From Stachybotrys elegans (lineage: Eukaryota > Ascomycota > Sordariomycetes > Hypocreales > Stachybotryaceae), in contig JAGPNK010000010.1 in assembly GCA_020746835.1 (NCBI GenBank), positions 248,001 through 312,000 on the forward strand: a DNA stretch of 64,000 nucleotides. The letters are read 5' to 3'. Under the pieces are notes generated by a model. That model saw only the letters and a list, made by a program, of their open reading frames with translations, had not been told where the DNA came from and searched no databases. Shown here in pieces: positions 22,609-34,575 of the stretch. The stretch's first letter is position 1, and each line of letters opens with the position of its first letter. The position numbers were made by a program, and so were the translations under genes.

Positions 22609-24500
22609 TGTCTGGTGCAGATCTGCGGGACGCAAATGGATGAGATCCAAGTGAAAGCGGGGGAGGGGTCAATTGAGGACGGAAGAAAACAAGGTCAGGT
22701 CCAGAGAACCACACGACTAATACGCCCGATCGCGAGGGGGGACAAAGACAGACACGCCGCAGGGGGGTTGAGACGAAGTCAGCACAACAGTACGCAGGCA
22801 GGTGGAAGGCGAGGGAATCGAGCGATTATATGTCCGTCGAGCAAGCGAGAGAGAAGAAAAAAAAAGCCACTTGCTTAACTAGCTCGCCAGTTCGAGCCTC
22901 GAATGGCATCCGTCCACACACCCACGCCAGCGAGGTGGAGGGACGAAAGAAGGAGGGGCTGGGCGAGGAACCCGGGCAGGACCTCGTTGCTTTGCTGGGT
23001 AAGCGAGCGGGATCTTGGTCAAGGTGGCAAGGCAGTGTCCCCCCATCCAAGACGGTATCCAATCACACACACCATCTCAGTGGCCTGGTGTTTCCTCATC
23101 CGGTTAACGCTTGACGGCTGGTGATGCTGGGATGTTCTGGCGTTGGCCGTTTGGCATCAGTAGTCGCGGCTGAGGGCGTCGATGGAAGCATGAGAGTGGG
23201 CTTGCCAGGGTGGAAAGGTTTCGGGGACCCTGGAACTTCAGGACAATGGAAGAGATCAGGAGCGGAGAAGTCATGGCCAGGGTTGCGAAGCTGTAGAAGC
23301 GCAACTTGAAGTTGAAGTTGAAGTTGCATTAAGCTTTTGTTTTTTTAATCTGGCCGGCCATCTGCTCTTTCCATCATCGTGCTCATCACGAGTGTCAGGA
23401 AGGTGCCCCCAGAACATGTACTTACCAAAAAACCCAGTCGCTCGCTCACAAAGATGGCAGCGTCATGATTCATTTCATCCAGACCGGAACCGCTCCTCCT
23501 GAATCCTCCTCGACTCCCTCGTCCAACCCAAATACTACCTATCGCGACAAAGATCTCACTACTAGTCGCCCCTCCAAGCCTCCGATTCACCGTGGATCCA
23601 CAGAGCTATCGGCTGCCAATCCCGCCTCATGCCACGCGCACCTCGTCCCATGTAAATGGTCCCACGGAAAGCCCATCGGGTGCCCTGAGTCGAGTCGGAG
23701 CTAGCCTGCAACCCAAAGTCCTCTCTCTCTCTCTCTCTGCCTTTTAAGGCTGGATATTCTGCGTTTCGGCGTTACCTTGGCTGGGTTATCTTGGCGGACT
23801 ATTGGCGGAGCTTCAGCTGCTAAAAACCACACTATGGGAAGCTGCACCTTTTGCCCGTGGTGTTGGGCCTCGACCTAGTTGCGTCTAGAACATTTTGTCG
23901 GAACACAGAGGAAGATGAGATACATGAAAGCTCCCAGTTCTCTGCCATGCCGTCTGTGGCTGGGCTTCCGACGCATCTCAAGTGCGGGGTGGTGATGTAA
24001 TTACGCCGGAGGATGCCACCCTTCACATGTGTCCGACCACTGATGAATCAATCTCTTCCTCTTCAACGTCACCGGCTGCTTGGCACGTGGGAGCGACCCC
24101 GACAAGGGCAGTGCGACTGCACATGGCCTAAACTAGGGCCAATATTGCAGGCCCTCTCACGGATACAGACACATGCATGCACCGCAGGCAAGGTGTCGTT
24201 CAGCCACTCGACAGTCTCCCTGTCCGGGTTCCTTCATAGTATGTACCGCCGATTAATCATCTGCTGCCAACCGTATTCTCGACACGCAATAAGCTGAAAC
24301 AAAAAAGAAGAACATGAACTGAATCAGGAGAGGAAGAAAAAGTGCAAAAAAAAAGAACATGAGCAGGCGCAAAGAGAAACCCCTACACACATATGTGAAA
24401 CGACTCAGCAATCCGGATATAACCCCGACGCCCGCAGCTGCTGTGCTTGCCTGTGCTTCTCGCCTAGAACCTCAACCTCACGTCGTCCTTGCAACAACCA
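22609..24500. other. Intergenic region upstream of the sugar dehydrogenase gene
   Basis: Promoter of the sugar dehydrogenase gene (minus strand) and 3' flank of WHI2. Holds a CT dinucleotide tract (about 23721-23738) and short AAGTTG repeats (about 23304-23328). No gene is supported. Confidence 0.5.
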
Positions 24501-26173
24501 TTATCGGAGGCCAATCACACTCATCTCGAGCGTCCACACTCGCCGAATCCACACCTTGAGCTTGCCCTTGACACCCTCCACGTTCTCAAGCTCGATGCCC
24601 TCCCACCAGCAGCGTCGTGCCGGCTTCCGCCAGAACAGCAGCAGCTTGTGAGCCATACCCACCGCGTTGCCTCCCACTTCATTGCCGCGAATGTCGCTAC
24701 GTAGTCGGGCCAGTGCCAGACTGCAGATGACGGCCTTGTTGGGCTCACCAGCTCGGTGTCCCCATCGGTCATCGTGATTGAAACCTCTGTGAAAGGTTAA
24801 CCCCCAACTACAAAGTATCCCGTTAAGCATTCAACTTACCCTGCGGTCAACATCTCGATGAGGTGAGCCTCGGTAGTTCCCGGCTCGTCGCTACGCTTGA
24901 GGCCGGAGAAGATGCCGTCCTGCTGCTGCAGAGCTCGTGCGGCTGCGCGCTTCACCTCCATCATTTCCTCCTGGGTGATATCCGAGCGTGGGGGGATCAC
25001 GTAGAAGTCGAGATCCTCGCGCAACACGATAATACCCGCTCTTCTCGAAGCCTCATCTCGAGAGCCGAGGGGTTCAATGGGCAGAGAGTCGCCGTCCTGC
25101 GACGTTCCAGGACTGACATCGCCCGGGATGGTCTGCGCGACGTTGCGGAAGAAGTCAAGCATGTACTGTAGCGAGGCTGGGTCATACTGCTCACTGTCAG
25201 CTGCGCTCAGAGACATCCATCACTGTACTCACATCAACCAAGACAGCATCTGACTCTGAGAATCCATTCATGTGGCCGTCGGGAAACAGTCCATTCGGGA
25301 AAAGCGACAGCAGCACAAACTCGGGCAGAGTTAGTAGCTCATCGCGAGAAAGAACGAATCGGGTACCACTAGATGAGTGTCAGTCAACCCCAGCAAGTGC
25401 ACCATGTCATCGAGAGACAAACCGAAGGTCCATAGCAATGTTCTCGTCGGCACCGACATCTGTAAAAGTTAGACATACAAAGTGCCAGCCGCGACGCAAG
25501 CAAGGGGGTGCCTACCTCCAAGCGCATTGACGGGCGGGCCGCCCTGCTGCACCTGGGTGATGATGCTCGACGCTCCTCCGGCGGCAGCCATTAGATATAC
25601 GAATGTAAGGAGAGGACTGGTGCCCTCTGAGTACGCTGGCGGCGGTTCGGCGGCGTCTTCGTCCTTGCGACTCGACTCTCCCTTTGTATCACGGGGGAGC
25701 GCGAGTTTGGTCTCGCCGACGGGGTCGCAGAAAGTCCTGGCGGCAGCCTGGTCCGGGTCGAACGGGGCGTACTCGAGCTGTGTATACGCGGGCGCAGCGT
25801 GGGAGCCCGATGCTTCTCCTTCCGAAGGACTGCTGGCGGCGACGGCGACGTACTTGCCGGAGTTGGAGCGATCGCTGGTAGCGGGTGCGGACTGGCTGAG
25901 AGGCGCGTAGAGCGAGGAGAAAGGCGGCGGGCGAGGGGATGAGGCCTCGGAGGCGGGATACTGCGGCGGTGGGGGATGCTCGAGGACGGCCGAGGCGGCG
26001 GTGTCGTCCTGACGGTGGTCGTGGTGGTCGTCTTCGTGCGTGTCCAGCTCGCGACGGCTGTGGACCGGGGCGTCAACCAAGTCCGAGGACGAGGATGATC
26101 CTGTGCTACCTTCCTGCGAAGCAGACAGCGTGTCGGATTTGTCTTTGGCCTGGTGAGAGGGGAGCTTTGGAAT
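24501..26173 (-). CDS. whi2: WHI2-like growth/stress regulator, with a probable non-ATG N-terminal extension
   Basis: Exons: open upstream to 25516, then 25459-25423, 25368-25233, 25186-24840 and 24786-24501; introns 56, 54, 46 and 53 nt. Yeast Whi2 acts with Psr phosphatases in the general stress response and restrains TORC1 under amino-acid limitation. Recognition rests on the BTB-like core: 'IAMDLRGTRFVLSRDELLTL', 'PEFVLLSLFPNGLFPDGHM' and 'YDPASLQYMLDFFRNVAQ'. The first ATG on the strand is 25591 (293-residue product, 'MAAAGGASS'). Yet codon-biased sequence continues in frame upstream, Ser/Pro-rich, ending 'EPPPAYSEGTSPLLTFVYL'. That frame stays open to a TAA just beyond 26305, with no ATG. 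Candidate near-cognate starts are AUU at 26173 in GCCACC context (487 residues; coordinates given), UUG at 26266 and AUC at 26305. A remote 5' exon is the alternative. Confidence 0.78.
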
Positions 26174-26390
26174 GGTGGCTGCGCTGGTGATGGGAGGGGA
26201 GGAGGAGGATGATGATGATGATGATGGGTGAAGCCGAAGGGGGTTTGTTGTTGCGTGCTGCTTCAATCCGCCCCGTTGGACTGCTATGGATCTTTGAAGC
26301 GAGATGGTGTTTTGCCCCTTCTTTTCTTAGACCCCTGTGACGGGAATTGGGCAGGGGTAGGATTGGCGGGAAAGCGCCTGGATGAGGGAG

Positions 26391-26398
26391 ATTATATA
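26391..26398 (-). promoter_or_regulatory. TATA box of the WHI2-like gene
   Basis: Minus-strand TATATAAT, about 800 bp upstream of the first ATG (25591) but only about 90-220 bp upstream of the in-frame near-cognate codons. Its position argues for a transcript starting near 26360 and so including the ATG-free extension. Confidence 0.5.
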
Positions 26399-26901
26399 GC
26401 GAAGGAGAAGAAGCGATGGGGGGGGGCCTTGCCACGATCAACAGGACAAGGCAAGATGCAAGATGTTTCCTGGATAAAGATGTATGTATTGGGGTCCTGT
26501 CGTTTCTGGCTTGTCGATGAGATTGGATTGTGTGGATAGCAGGTTTCCAAGGTTGGCTGGGCGAGCTACTAGGTGGTCTCTGGCAGTGGTAGGTACCTGT
26601 CCGGGCGGGCGTCTGGCTGGCAACAGTGGAGCGAGCGGTGTATCTTCACTTCTCAAGGCAATTGGTATAGACCCCTGAAAGCGACTCCAGTTAGCCTCCC
26701 CAAGTGGGAAAACCCCACGGCAACCTCCCAAATTGGTTCCCCGCACAGCCAATAGAAGGAAGAGCCGCTCGTGGTAGCCGCCGTGACGGCTCCATCTCCA
26801 TGGCCGGCACCAACAATTTCACAAGTCCAAGGGTCCCCTTCTGTTGCTACAGAGAGAGAAGTGCTTGGTTCAATGTTTTGTATTTAATCATGGTATGCAT
26901 G

Positions 26902-28989
26902 CTACTCGCTGTCGCTGTCGCCAAAGATGGCTCGGAGCACCTCTTCCTGTGCCGCCGTGCCCTCGACGGCCTCGTTCCTGTCCGGGTTCACCTCGTCCAC
27001 CTGGGCCGCCCTGGGTGCCTCTATCACCCCGGCCACCGTAGCCTCATCTCCAATCTCTTGAGCAGTGCTTGGCGCATCCCTCGCTGTGGCTGGATGCGAC
27101 CGGGGCTCGGCCGGCGCACCAGGTTCAGCATCTGCGTGAGCGTGTGCCGGCGCCTTGACGTTGAACCTCTTGCACAATAGCCGTGTTGGGTGGAAGTCTT
27201 GCACCTTTCTCGTCATGGGCCCAAACATGCCCATTTTGGCTGCTTCCTCTGCCGCGTCCGCCACCTTGGGCTCTGGTGTAGATAGCAGATCGGCCGTGCC
27301 ATCGTCCTGTTGTGACCCAGACGTGGACTTGGCTGTCGTGAACCGTGATGCCATGAACCCCGTCATGGGCTTGAATATCCTTGCGCAGTTGTAAAACTCA
27401 TTCATCTCGCGGAGAAACTCGTCGTCCGTCATTCCCCTAGCCTTCTCTGGCGGAGGCTGCGCAGGGTCGGCCTGGTTGTCGAGATAGCTCCGGAAACGAG
27501 TATTCTTTGCCGAGTCGTCCCCGTAGGGCCCTCCTCCGCTTCGAGCTATCGCCGCGAGCGCTGTGTCACGATCCAGTTTAGGTATCTGTGCCAACAGGAC
27601 CTGCTTCCGCTGCTCCTCAGCCATGGCCGTTTCATGCACCTCGCCGCGACCAGGCGGCAGATTTGTTTTCCCAGAAGCCGCTGCTAGCTTGTCCCGTGCC
27701 GATGTAGAAAGGTAGTCAAAGACAGACTTCCCGGGCAGCGCTGCCTCGCCCAGGATAGCGGCCCGCGATCTTGCATCATGCAAAGATGCCTTGGCGGCAT
27801 CTGCTGTAGATACGTATCCCGTGTCGGTCGAATGGGCCGCAGACTTCTTAGACGTCCAGCCCTGTGGTACGGCTGGTGGAGCATATTGGGACAAGACACT
27901 GGACAGGTCCTCGGCCAATCTCGCCAGCACGAAGCCATCCAGCGGTAGCCGCCCATCATGGCATCTTCGTAAACTGGTGCCAGCCCTGGCAAGCTTGGGC
28001 ACAAACACAGGCGTGTTCCCCAGGGCTGGATTCGCCGCTGCCAGCGCCCTTTTCTTCTTTTTCTTCTTGTCGCCGCCGATGACGCGATTGTACTTGATCT
28101 TGGGTCCGATCTCATACGGATCTTCCTCGTCGGAGCCATTATCGTTGAGAACCCCCACGCCGATACCCCCTTGTTTCGGCTTGGGCTTGGGTCTTCCCTG
28201 GGCCAGTACGGATGTTCCGTTACGGCGGCTGCTATCTCCTGGAAAGAGGTCCTCGTCCTCGTCCTGGTCGTCATTTAGGGTCGATATCCTGCTCTCACCA
28301 TGGTGCCCAAGACCTTTCCTGTCCGTCTTGCGAGTGAACTTGATCATAGGTGCATTCTCTGGAGCAAACAAGTGTATCTCGCCTGTACCTGCGGCACCGC
28401 CAGGTAGGTCAAGGCGAGCTTGCCGCCGCACTCGCGGTCCTATTCCTTGACCATCTTTCCAGCCCATCCTCCGCAAGAGTTTCAGACCCATAGTGTCGCC
28501 AGCGGCTCGGAGCAAGCCCACGAGACCCCCGGCCGACATTTCGTCTTGTGTCGAGCCACCCAACCCTGCGAAAGCCTGTGATGTCTGTATTTTTTGCGCC
28601 TCGGCCGCGTCTGCTAGATCCTCTTCGTCCATGTAGTCCTCAGGGCGGGACTGGGCAGCCGACGAGTCCTCCTTGCGGCGGTTCGTCCGACTCGAGACAA
28701 AGGTGGACGGCGCCCATCCTTCTTTGGATCCCACTGTGTTGAAGTAGCTTCATTGTGTCAGCAATTATGCCCAGTGTCGCGTGGGAAAGACTTACCCTGC
28801 GCTCCATCCACCAGTAAAGGCTCCATGCAGACGCTTGCGCCCTCGCTCATCCCTCACCTCCTGCTTCCACAGCGGAACGTAGGACCCATCATCGCGAGCC
28901 TCGGCTTCGTCTGGCAGCGGCGTGCCAAATATTGCGTATGGCGCGTGAAGATCTGCCTCGAATGTCGAGCGTGGCCGCTTGTAGGACAT
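26902..28989 (-). CDS. GPATCH1-like G-patch protein, spliceosome-associated
   Basis: Exon 1 28989-28796, 48-nt intron (GTAAGT..GAAG), exon 2 28747-26902; 679 residues. GPATCH1-type proteins bind the spliceosome; G-patch motifs activate DEAH-box helicases. The N-terminus carries the family block (DUF1604): '[14 protein letters not shown]', 'FGTPLPDE', '[20 protein letters not shown]' and, across the intron, '[18 protein letters not shown]'. The G-patch (about 148-195) contains '[20 protein letters not shown]'. The rest is mostly disordered and acidic/basic, with '[14 protein letters not shown]' and '[20 protein letters not shown]' as likely conserved islands; the protein ends in acidic 'IFGDSDSE'. 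The frame is open for 27 codons before the chosen ATG but contains none. It lies 0.5 kb upstream of the WHI2 TATA box on the same strand. Confidence 0.9.
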
Positions 28990-30729
28990 GGGCGTGCGGT
29001 GCGAGATGTAGGGGTGAGGTGGCTGTTGGAGGAATTGTTCAAGGTTGAACTTGACGAATTGCGCAGCCAATGAAGACGATGCGCTTATCGATAAGAGCTA
29101 AGATACTGTACGTCAACTCAGTTTGCTGGTGGAGGAGGGAATGGGTATGACCTGAGTCTTCCCCACTATATGACAGGTCATTACCACTATCCGATCGCTA
29201 ACCTACCTACCTGTAGGTGCCTACTTACTGAGCGCCCTGTTCAACGTACGAGTGAGAATAATTCTTCCATCCCTTTACACCGATCAACGCATTCATCACG
29301 TTGAAAGATAGCTGAGACTCGTGTCTCTCGCCTTACGAATGGTGGGGTGCCGCTCGGTGACTATGGGATGGAACACCGATGGGAGGATGGTGGATGGTGC
29401 CGGGTATCCACATTATTGTGCCTTCCTGACTGCTCCCAGGCCAGAGTTAGTCTAGAGTGGTATGATATGAAAATGACGGGTTGGCCAGTAACTGGCGAGC
29501 GAGTGATCTGAATTCCTCCGACTGCATAGGTAGGTATCGAAGACCAACAAGAGACCCACAGGGCAGACCAGAAGCAAATGCAGCTGATAGTTGGCAAGAT
29601 GCGGCAGGCAGGCAGGTGGAAGCACAATGTGACAGTGACCAAGATCAAGCCCGACTAGTATGTGGATGCGCTGGTCGATGGCACAGGGTGATGAATGAGT
29701 GGAGTGGCGATGACATCGTCCGCCTCAGCGTCGCTTTGTGTGCCGCTTGTGTGCCACTGTGTCCATGTGGGCTGCCCGTTTCCAAAATACGGAGCTGGGA
29801 CCTTAGCTCGGCACCCCTGAGCTGCTTCTTCTCTATAGCATGGCTCGATTGGCTAGACAACGTGCAGATCCTGCGATTCTTCATTATGATGCTGCATGGG
29901 GCCCATTGTGCATATCTTGCCGGCCCAGCAGGCCATGTTGGTAGTACGGGACACACCATCACCATCAGAGCGGAAAACAAAGCAAATAAGGTAGCGTCGT
30001 GCGCGTACCAATTCTCCCTGATGCATGATGCCGTGGCCTCTGCCATGCCATCAGAAGCAAACACAAGTCCAAGTCCAACCCCGTCCAGTTTGGTGCCGAA
30101 GCGGAGATCACGCCAAGCCTAGTGCCTAGTAGTTGCACCTTCAACCTTGTCCCTCCTCCCCGCCCGCAGAGGGCGTCGCCAGCGTGGGCACAGGCATGGA
30201 GGCATCTTCACCGTCTCACGGATACAGATGGGTGCCTGCGTGGGAGCCAGGGAGAGAGTCAGTCGGTGTAGTCGAGGTCGGATACATACAGTGGTAGCTA
30301 CACATGGATTGGCTTGTGCGTCTCTGGGCTCGAAGAGCAATTGGATCGGTATATCGCAGCTGAGCAACAGATGGACAGGGGGCCCTCCTAGCCGGGGGGG
30401 CAATAAGATGGGAAGCAAATCAATCGCGGCCCCTCGCCCCCGGCCACGTCAAGGTTACCTGACCAGAAAAAGACAAGAGATGAGGAGGAGCTGGCCTGGC
30501 CTGGCCGGCTGGCAACCCACCGGGCCTGTGAAGCGACGGAGAAGTGCTTGCTTGCTTGCTCTCACTCACCTACCTTTCGCGTTGCTCCCATCGATCGATT
30601 GGCCTTCTTGCCCGTCTGACCCGTTGCCCGAGGTGTTTTTTTCTTCTTCTTCTTTCCTCCCCCCTTCTCTTTCTGCTCCCTCTCCCACCGATTCGTGAAA
30701 GCTTCAAAGCTCCCCGTGCTCACCTGTAG
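28990..30729. other. Divergent promoter region between the GPATCH1-like gene and KIN1
   Basis: About 1.7 kb. The KIN1-proximal end has a pyrimidine-rich tract (about 30634-30690) typical of a fungal core promoter or leader. No gene is supported inside. Confidence 0.5.
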
Positions 30730-31551
30730 AACTGGAAGCTGCCTAGCCCCTACCTGCATCCTGTCCTGCGCCTCCACTGCTTCCATCACTGGGAGCGCAC
30801 TGCACTGCGCAGCAATGGCTACAGCGGCAGCCCATCCACTGGAACTCCAGGCCTCTCAGGCCTCTCAGGCTTCCCCCTCGGGCAGCCCAAGGGACCCCCC
30901 AACCCGGTCATTTTCCACACGCTCCTCCCGCCCCCTCCAACGGCCTCCGCTGGCGCTGGCTCTGGTTCTGGTTCTGGCGCTGGCTCTGGCGCTGGTCCTG
31001 GTCCTGGTAATCCTACCGCTGCTGCTCCTAATCCCAATACCAGTCCCCAGCGTCAACACCACCACCATAGTAGCCGCCGCTCAGGCTCCATCCCCCAGGG
31101 CTACCACAACAACCAACCGCATCCTCAATCTCAACCTCATTCTCATCCTCACTCGCATCCTCACCCTCATCCTCACCCGCCCTCGCCGCAGCGTCAGCAG
31201 CACGACGTCCCTCCCACCACCGCCAGCCATCGTCATCATCACCGCCGCCACAGCTCGACCTCGTCCACCTCGTCTCGCCCCATCCAACAAGTGCTTCCCC
31301 AAAATGATTACGAAACTTCACACCTAGCAAGCTATCACAAGCGAACCTCAAGCAGAGACCGCCCGCCCTCCGCCTCCAGGGGCGTCGACCCGTCGCGACC
31401 GCATCGGCGCAGTAGTACCCGATCCAGCCAACAGCCGCAGCAATCGCCGCAGCAGCAATATCCTCAGCAAACCCAACAACAGCATCAGCCTCATCCTCAT
31501 CCTCCCCATAATAATAATAATCATCAGCATCGTCCCTCCAATCCCTCCGAG
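30730..31551 (+). other. ATG-less open frame continuous with KIN1 (N-terminal extension or leader)
   Basis: The KIN1 frame stays open from 30730 (after a TAG at 30727) to the first in-frame ATG at 31552. It encodes low-complexity sequence: Gly/Ser/Ala repeats, then His/Pro/Gln-rich stretches, then 'NDYETSHLASYHKRTSSRD', which looks like real N-terminal KIN1 sequence. The only ATGs here, at 30815 and 31304, lie in another frame, which ends at 31327. Either a 5' exon, a reading-frame error in the repetitive part, or non-ATG initiation is implied if the extension is translated. Confidence 0.45.
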
Positions 31552-34500
31552 ATGCCGCCTGCTGCCGCCGTCGGCGCCCGCAACAGCAGCCCCTCGGGCG
31601 CCCATGCTGCCTCGGACGCACCCAACCCCTCGACCTCCTCTCGCCCATCCAAGTCGCGAACTACCATTCCCACCCAGTCTGGAAAATGGATTCTCGGCAA
31701 GACCATTGGTCAGGGCAGCATGGGCAAGGTGAAGCTTGCCCGCAAGGAGGACGGCAGCGAGCAGGTTCGTCACCATCACCCCTCCCCCAAATCTTGCCGA
31801 GCTTCACTGACGCCGATTCTTTGCCGCAGGTTGCATGCAAGATTATCCCCCGTACCTCGACCGACGATGGCCACCAGAGCCGAGCCGAGAAGGAGCGGGC
31901 CGACCAGTCTAAGGAGATTCGTACGGCGCGCGAGGCCGCCATCGTCACCCTCCTCAACCACCCCCACATATGCGGCTTGCGGGACGTCATCCGAACAAAT
32001 TACCACTGGTACATGCTCTTCGAGTTCGTCAACGGCGGCCAGATGCTCGATTACATCATTTCCCATGGCAAGCTTAAGGAGAAGCAAGCCCGCAAGTTTA
32101 GTCGGCAGATTGCCAGCGCCTTGGACTACTGTCACAGAAATAGCATTGTCCACCGCGACCTCAAGATCGAGAACATCCTCATCAGCAAAACCGGCGACAT
32201 TAAAATCATTGATTTTGGCCTCAGTAACCTCTTTGCCCCCCGCGGCCATCTCAAGACGTTTTGCGGCAGTCTCTACTTTGCTGCCCCCGAGCTCCTCCAG
32301 GCCAGAGCGTACACTGGCCCAGAAGTTGACGTGTGGAGCTTCGGCATTGTGCTCTACGTTCTCGTCTGTGGCAAGGTCCCCTTTGACGACCAGAGCATGC
32401 CTGCACTGCACGCCAAGATCAAGAAGGGTGTCGTCGACTACCCGACGTGGCTCTCTACCGGTATGTCCAGCAATCCACCTCCCCCCAGGGGATCGCCACT
32501 GACCTGCTACAGAGTGTAAGAATCTCCTCTCGAGAATGCTGGTGACAGATCCCAAGCAACGTGCCACCATGCAGGAAGTCATGAACCACGCGTGGATGGT
32601 CAAGGGCTTCAGTGGTCCTCCCGAAAACTATGTCCCCGTTCGCGAGCCCCTGTCCTTGCCCCTCGAGCCCGAGGTCATTCTTGCCATGCAGGGCTTCAAC
32701 TTTGGCTCGCCCGAGAGCATCAAAGCCCAGCTGACCAAGATTGTTGAGTCGGAGGAGTACCAGCGTGCTGTCCGCATGTATCAGCGCGAGAGGGACCTCC
32801 CTCAGCCCAGCAAGGACGGCGAGAAGAAGCGCGGCTTCGGTTTTGACTTTTACAAGCGCAGAAACTCAGCTACCAGCCGCGACACTTTGACGGCACCCAG
32901 CTCCGAGGCTCTCCAGCTGGGCAACGATCCACTCAACGCTTTCAGTCCCCTTCTCTCCATCTACTACCTCGTTCGGGAGAAGCAGGAGCGTGATAGGGTG
33001 GACATGGCACAGCCGCCCAGCACCGCAACTCGGGAGAAGGAGCGGGAACGAGAAAAGGAGCGCGAGCGGGAGAAGGAGAAGGAGCGCGAGCGGGAGGCCG
33101 AAAGGGAGAGGGAGAGGGAGAGAGAGAAGGAGAGGGAGAGGGAGAGGGAGCGAGAAAGGGAGCGAGAAAGGGAGCGCGAATATGAGAGGGACGTGGATGT
33201 GACACCAGAGCTCACACCTCCACAGCCGGCCCACACAAACGCGGCGACCTATGAGATGCCTGGAGAAAAGCCTACAGGAGGCAGAACAAGACAGCGATCG
33301 CGCACCCATGGCGAGGATGACAAGCCTGAGCTTCCCAAGCAGCCCAGCCTCGGTCCCTCGGACTCCAAGACGGATCAGGTGCAGAGGAGAGAAGGCACCG
33401 CTACTAGTCTTCTCAGGCGCTTCAGTACGCGCAGGCGAAAGGAGCCCGAGAGATTGGACAAGGACCGGTCTCACCCTCCCATGGTCCACGTGCACTCCCC
33501 CCCAGACTCGGCTCCACTGACGACGAGAAAGAGCTTCAGCATCCGCCGAGGCCGTCGCGAAGGCGAGGATGCGGCCGAGCCCCGGCTGCGCTCCGGCAGC
33601 AGCCAGCCTCAGCACCGAGAACTCCTCAGCCCGCCCATGTCGGCAGGCGGCAAGCGAGAGCAGCGGCAAACGGGCCTGGGCCGATCGACGAGCGTCAACT
33701 CGGCGGTGGTCCGAAGGCGCGAAGCCAAGGAGCCGCCACCCACGAGCGGCTCCGAGCAGTCCGTCTCCAACGGCGCGCAGGCGTCGGCACAGGGCACGCA
33801 TCCTGGACAGCCACGGTCGTCTGTGTCAGTCAGGACCAAGTCGCTAGGCCACGCACGACGAGAGAGCATCCAGAGACGACGCCTGCGCAGAGAAGCGGCC
33901 CAGGAAGCCAATGTTCCTGAAGAAACGGACCTGGACCAGGAACAAAGCGGCTTGTCGACGGAGCGACTGGACAGCAGCGATCTGGCCAAGCCCGTCTACC
34001 TCAAGGGCCTCTTCAGCGTCTCGACAACGTCTGGCAAGTCGGTGCCGGCCATCCGAGACGAGATCAAGCGGGTGCTGAAGCAGCTCAACGTGGACTTCAC
34101 CGAGATCAAGGGAGGCTTCAACTGCCGCCACGCACCCAGCATAGACCTAAACAAGGTGCAGGACATCCCCGCAAGCCCCGGGCAGATGACCCCTGGGCAC
34201 CGACGCCGGTTCAGCTTTGGCGGGCTGATGCGAGGCGACGAGCGCGACCGGGATGAGGTTCGGGATATGGATCGCCCCCCTGTGAGCACCCCGAGAACGC
34301 CGCGCGGTGCGGAACGCGACAACAGCTACTCCAACTCGGAGGCTTCGGTAGACAGCATTCCCCGGAGACACGACACGGGCCACAGGGGTGCGCCGGGAGA
34401 GACGAGCACGCAGGTGCAGAGTGATCTGGGCGGCAGCATGGTGCTGGACTTTGAGATATTCATTGTCAAGGTGCCTCTGCTGTCTCTGCACGGAATCCAG

Positions 34501-34575
34501 TTCAAGCGTATGACGGGCAACACTTGGCAGTTCAAGAGGATGGCGGATCAGATTCTGAAGGAGCTACGATTATAG
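31552..34575 (+). CDS. kin1: KIN1/PAR-1/MARK-family Ser/Thr kinase with KA1 domain
   Basis: Exons 31552-31764, 31830-32460 and 32513-34575 (introns 65 and 52 nt); 968 residues from the first in-frame ATG, longer if the upstream frame is translated. KIN1 kinases act at the plasma membrane and septa in polarity, septation and exocytosis. Kinase domain about 45-310: Gly loop '[12 protein letters not shown]', catalytic Lys75 (VACK), 'HRDLKIEN' (179 on), '[10 protein letters not shown]' (199 on), 'FAAPELL'. The C-terminal KA1 domain (last ~100 residues, '[20 protein letters not shown]') binds acidic phospholipids and the kinase. Between them lies a long Ser/Arg/Pro-rich linker with an almost pure Glu/Arg tract (about 455-507), probably a single alpha-helix. 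Intron 1 uses the less common donor GTTCGT. The N-terminal boundary is uncertain; the kinase and KA1 parts are secure. Confidence 0.92.
33031..33189 (+). repeat. GAGAGG-type hexanucleotide repeat coding a Glu/Arg tract
   Basis: Purine-only microsatellite of GAG, AGG/CGG, GAA and AAG codons inside KIN1 exon 3. It encodes about 53 residues of nearly unbroken E and R with a few K, predicted to form a solvent-exposed single alpha-helix. It stays in frame throughout, so length changes by whole codons would be tolerated. Confidence 0.75.

Noticed and set aside
30815..31327. Frame-2 ORF upstream of KIN1 starting at the first ATG of the leader
   Set aside because: Mostly Leu-Ala-Val repeats produced by reading the Gly/Ser repeat out of frame; kept only as a possible source of the KIN1 start codon, not as a separate gene.
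32866..33801. 311-codon minus-strand frame inside KIN1
   Set aside because: Antisense of the Glu/Arg and Ser/Arg coding region; it gives Leu/Pro repeats without any domain.
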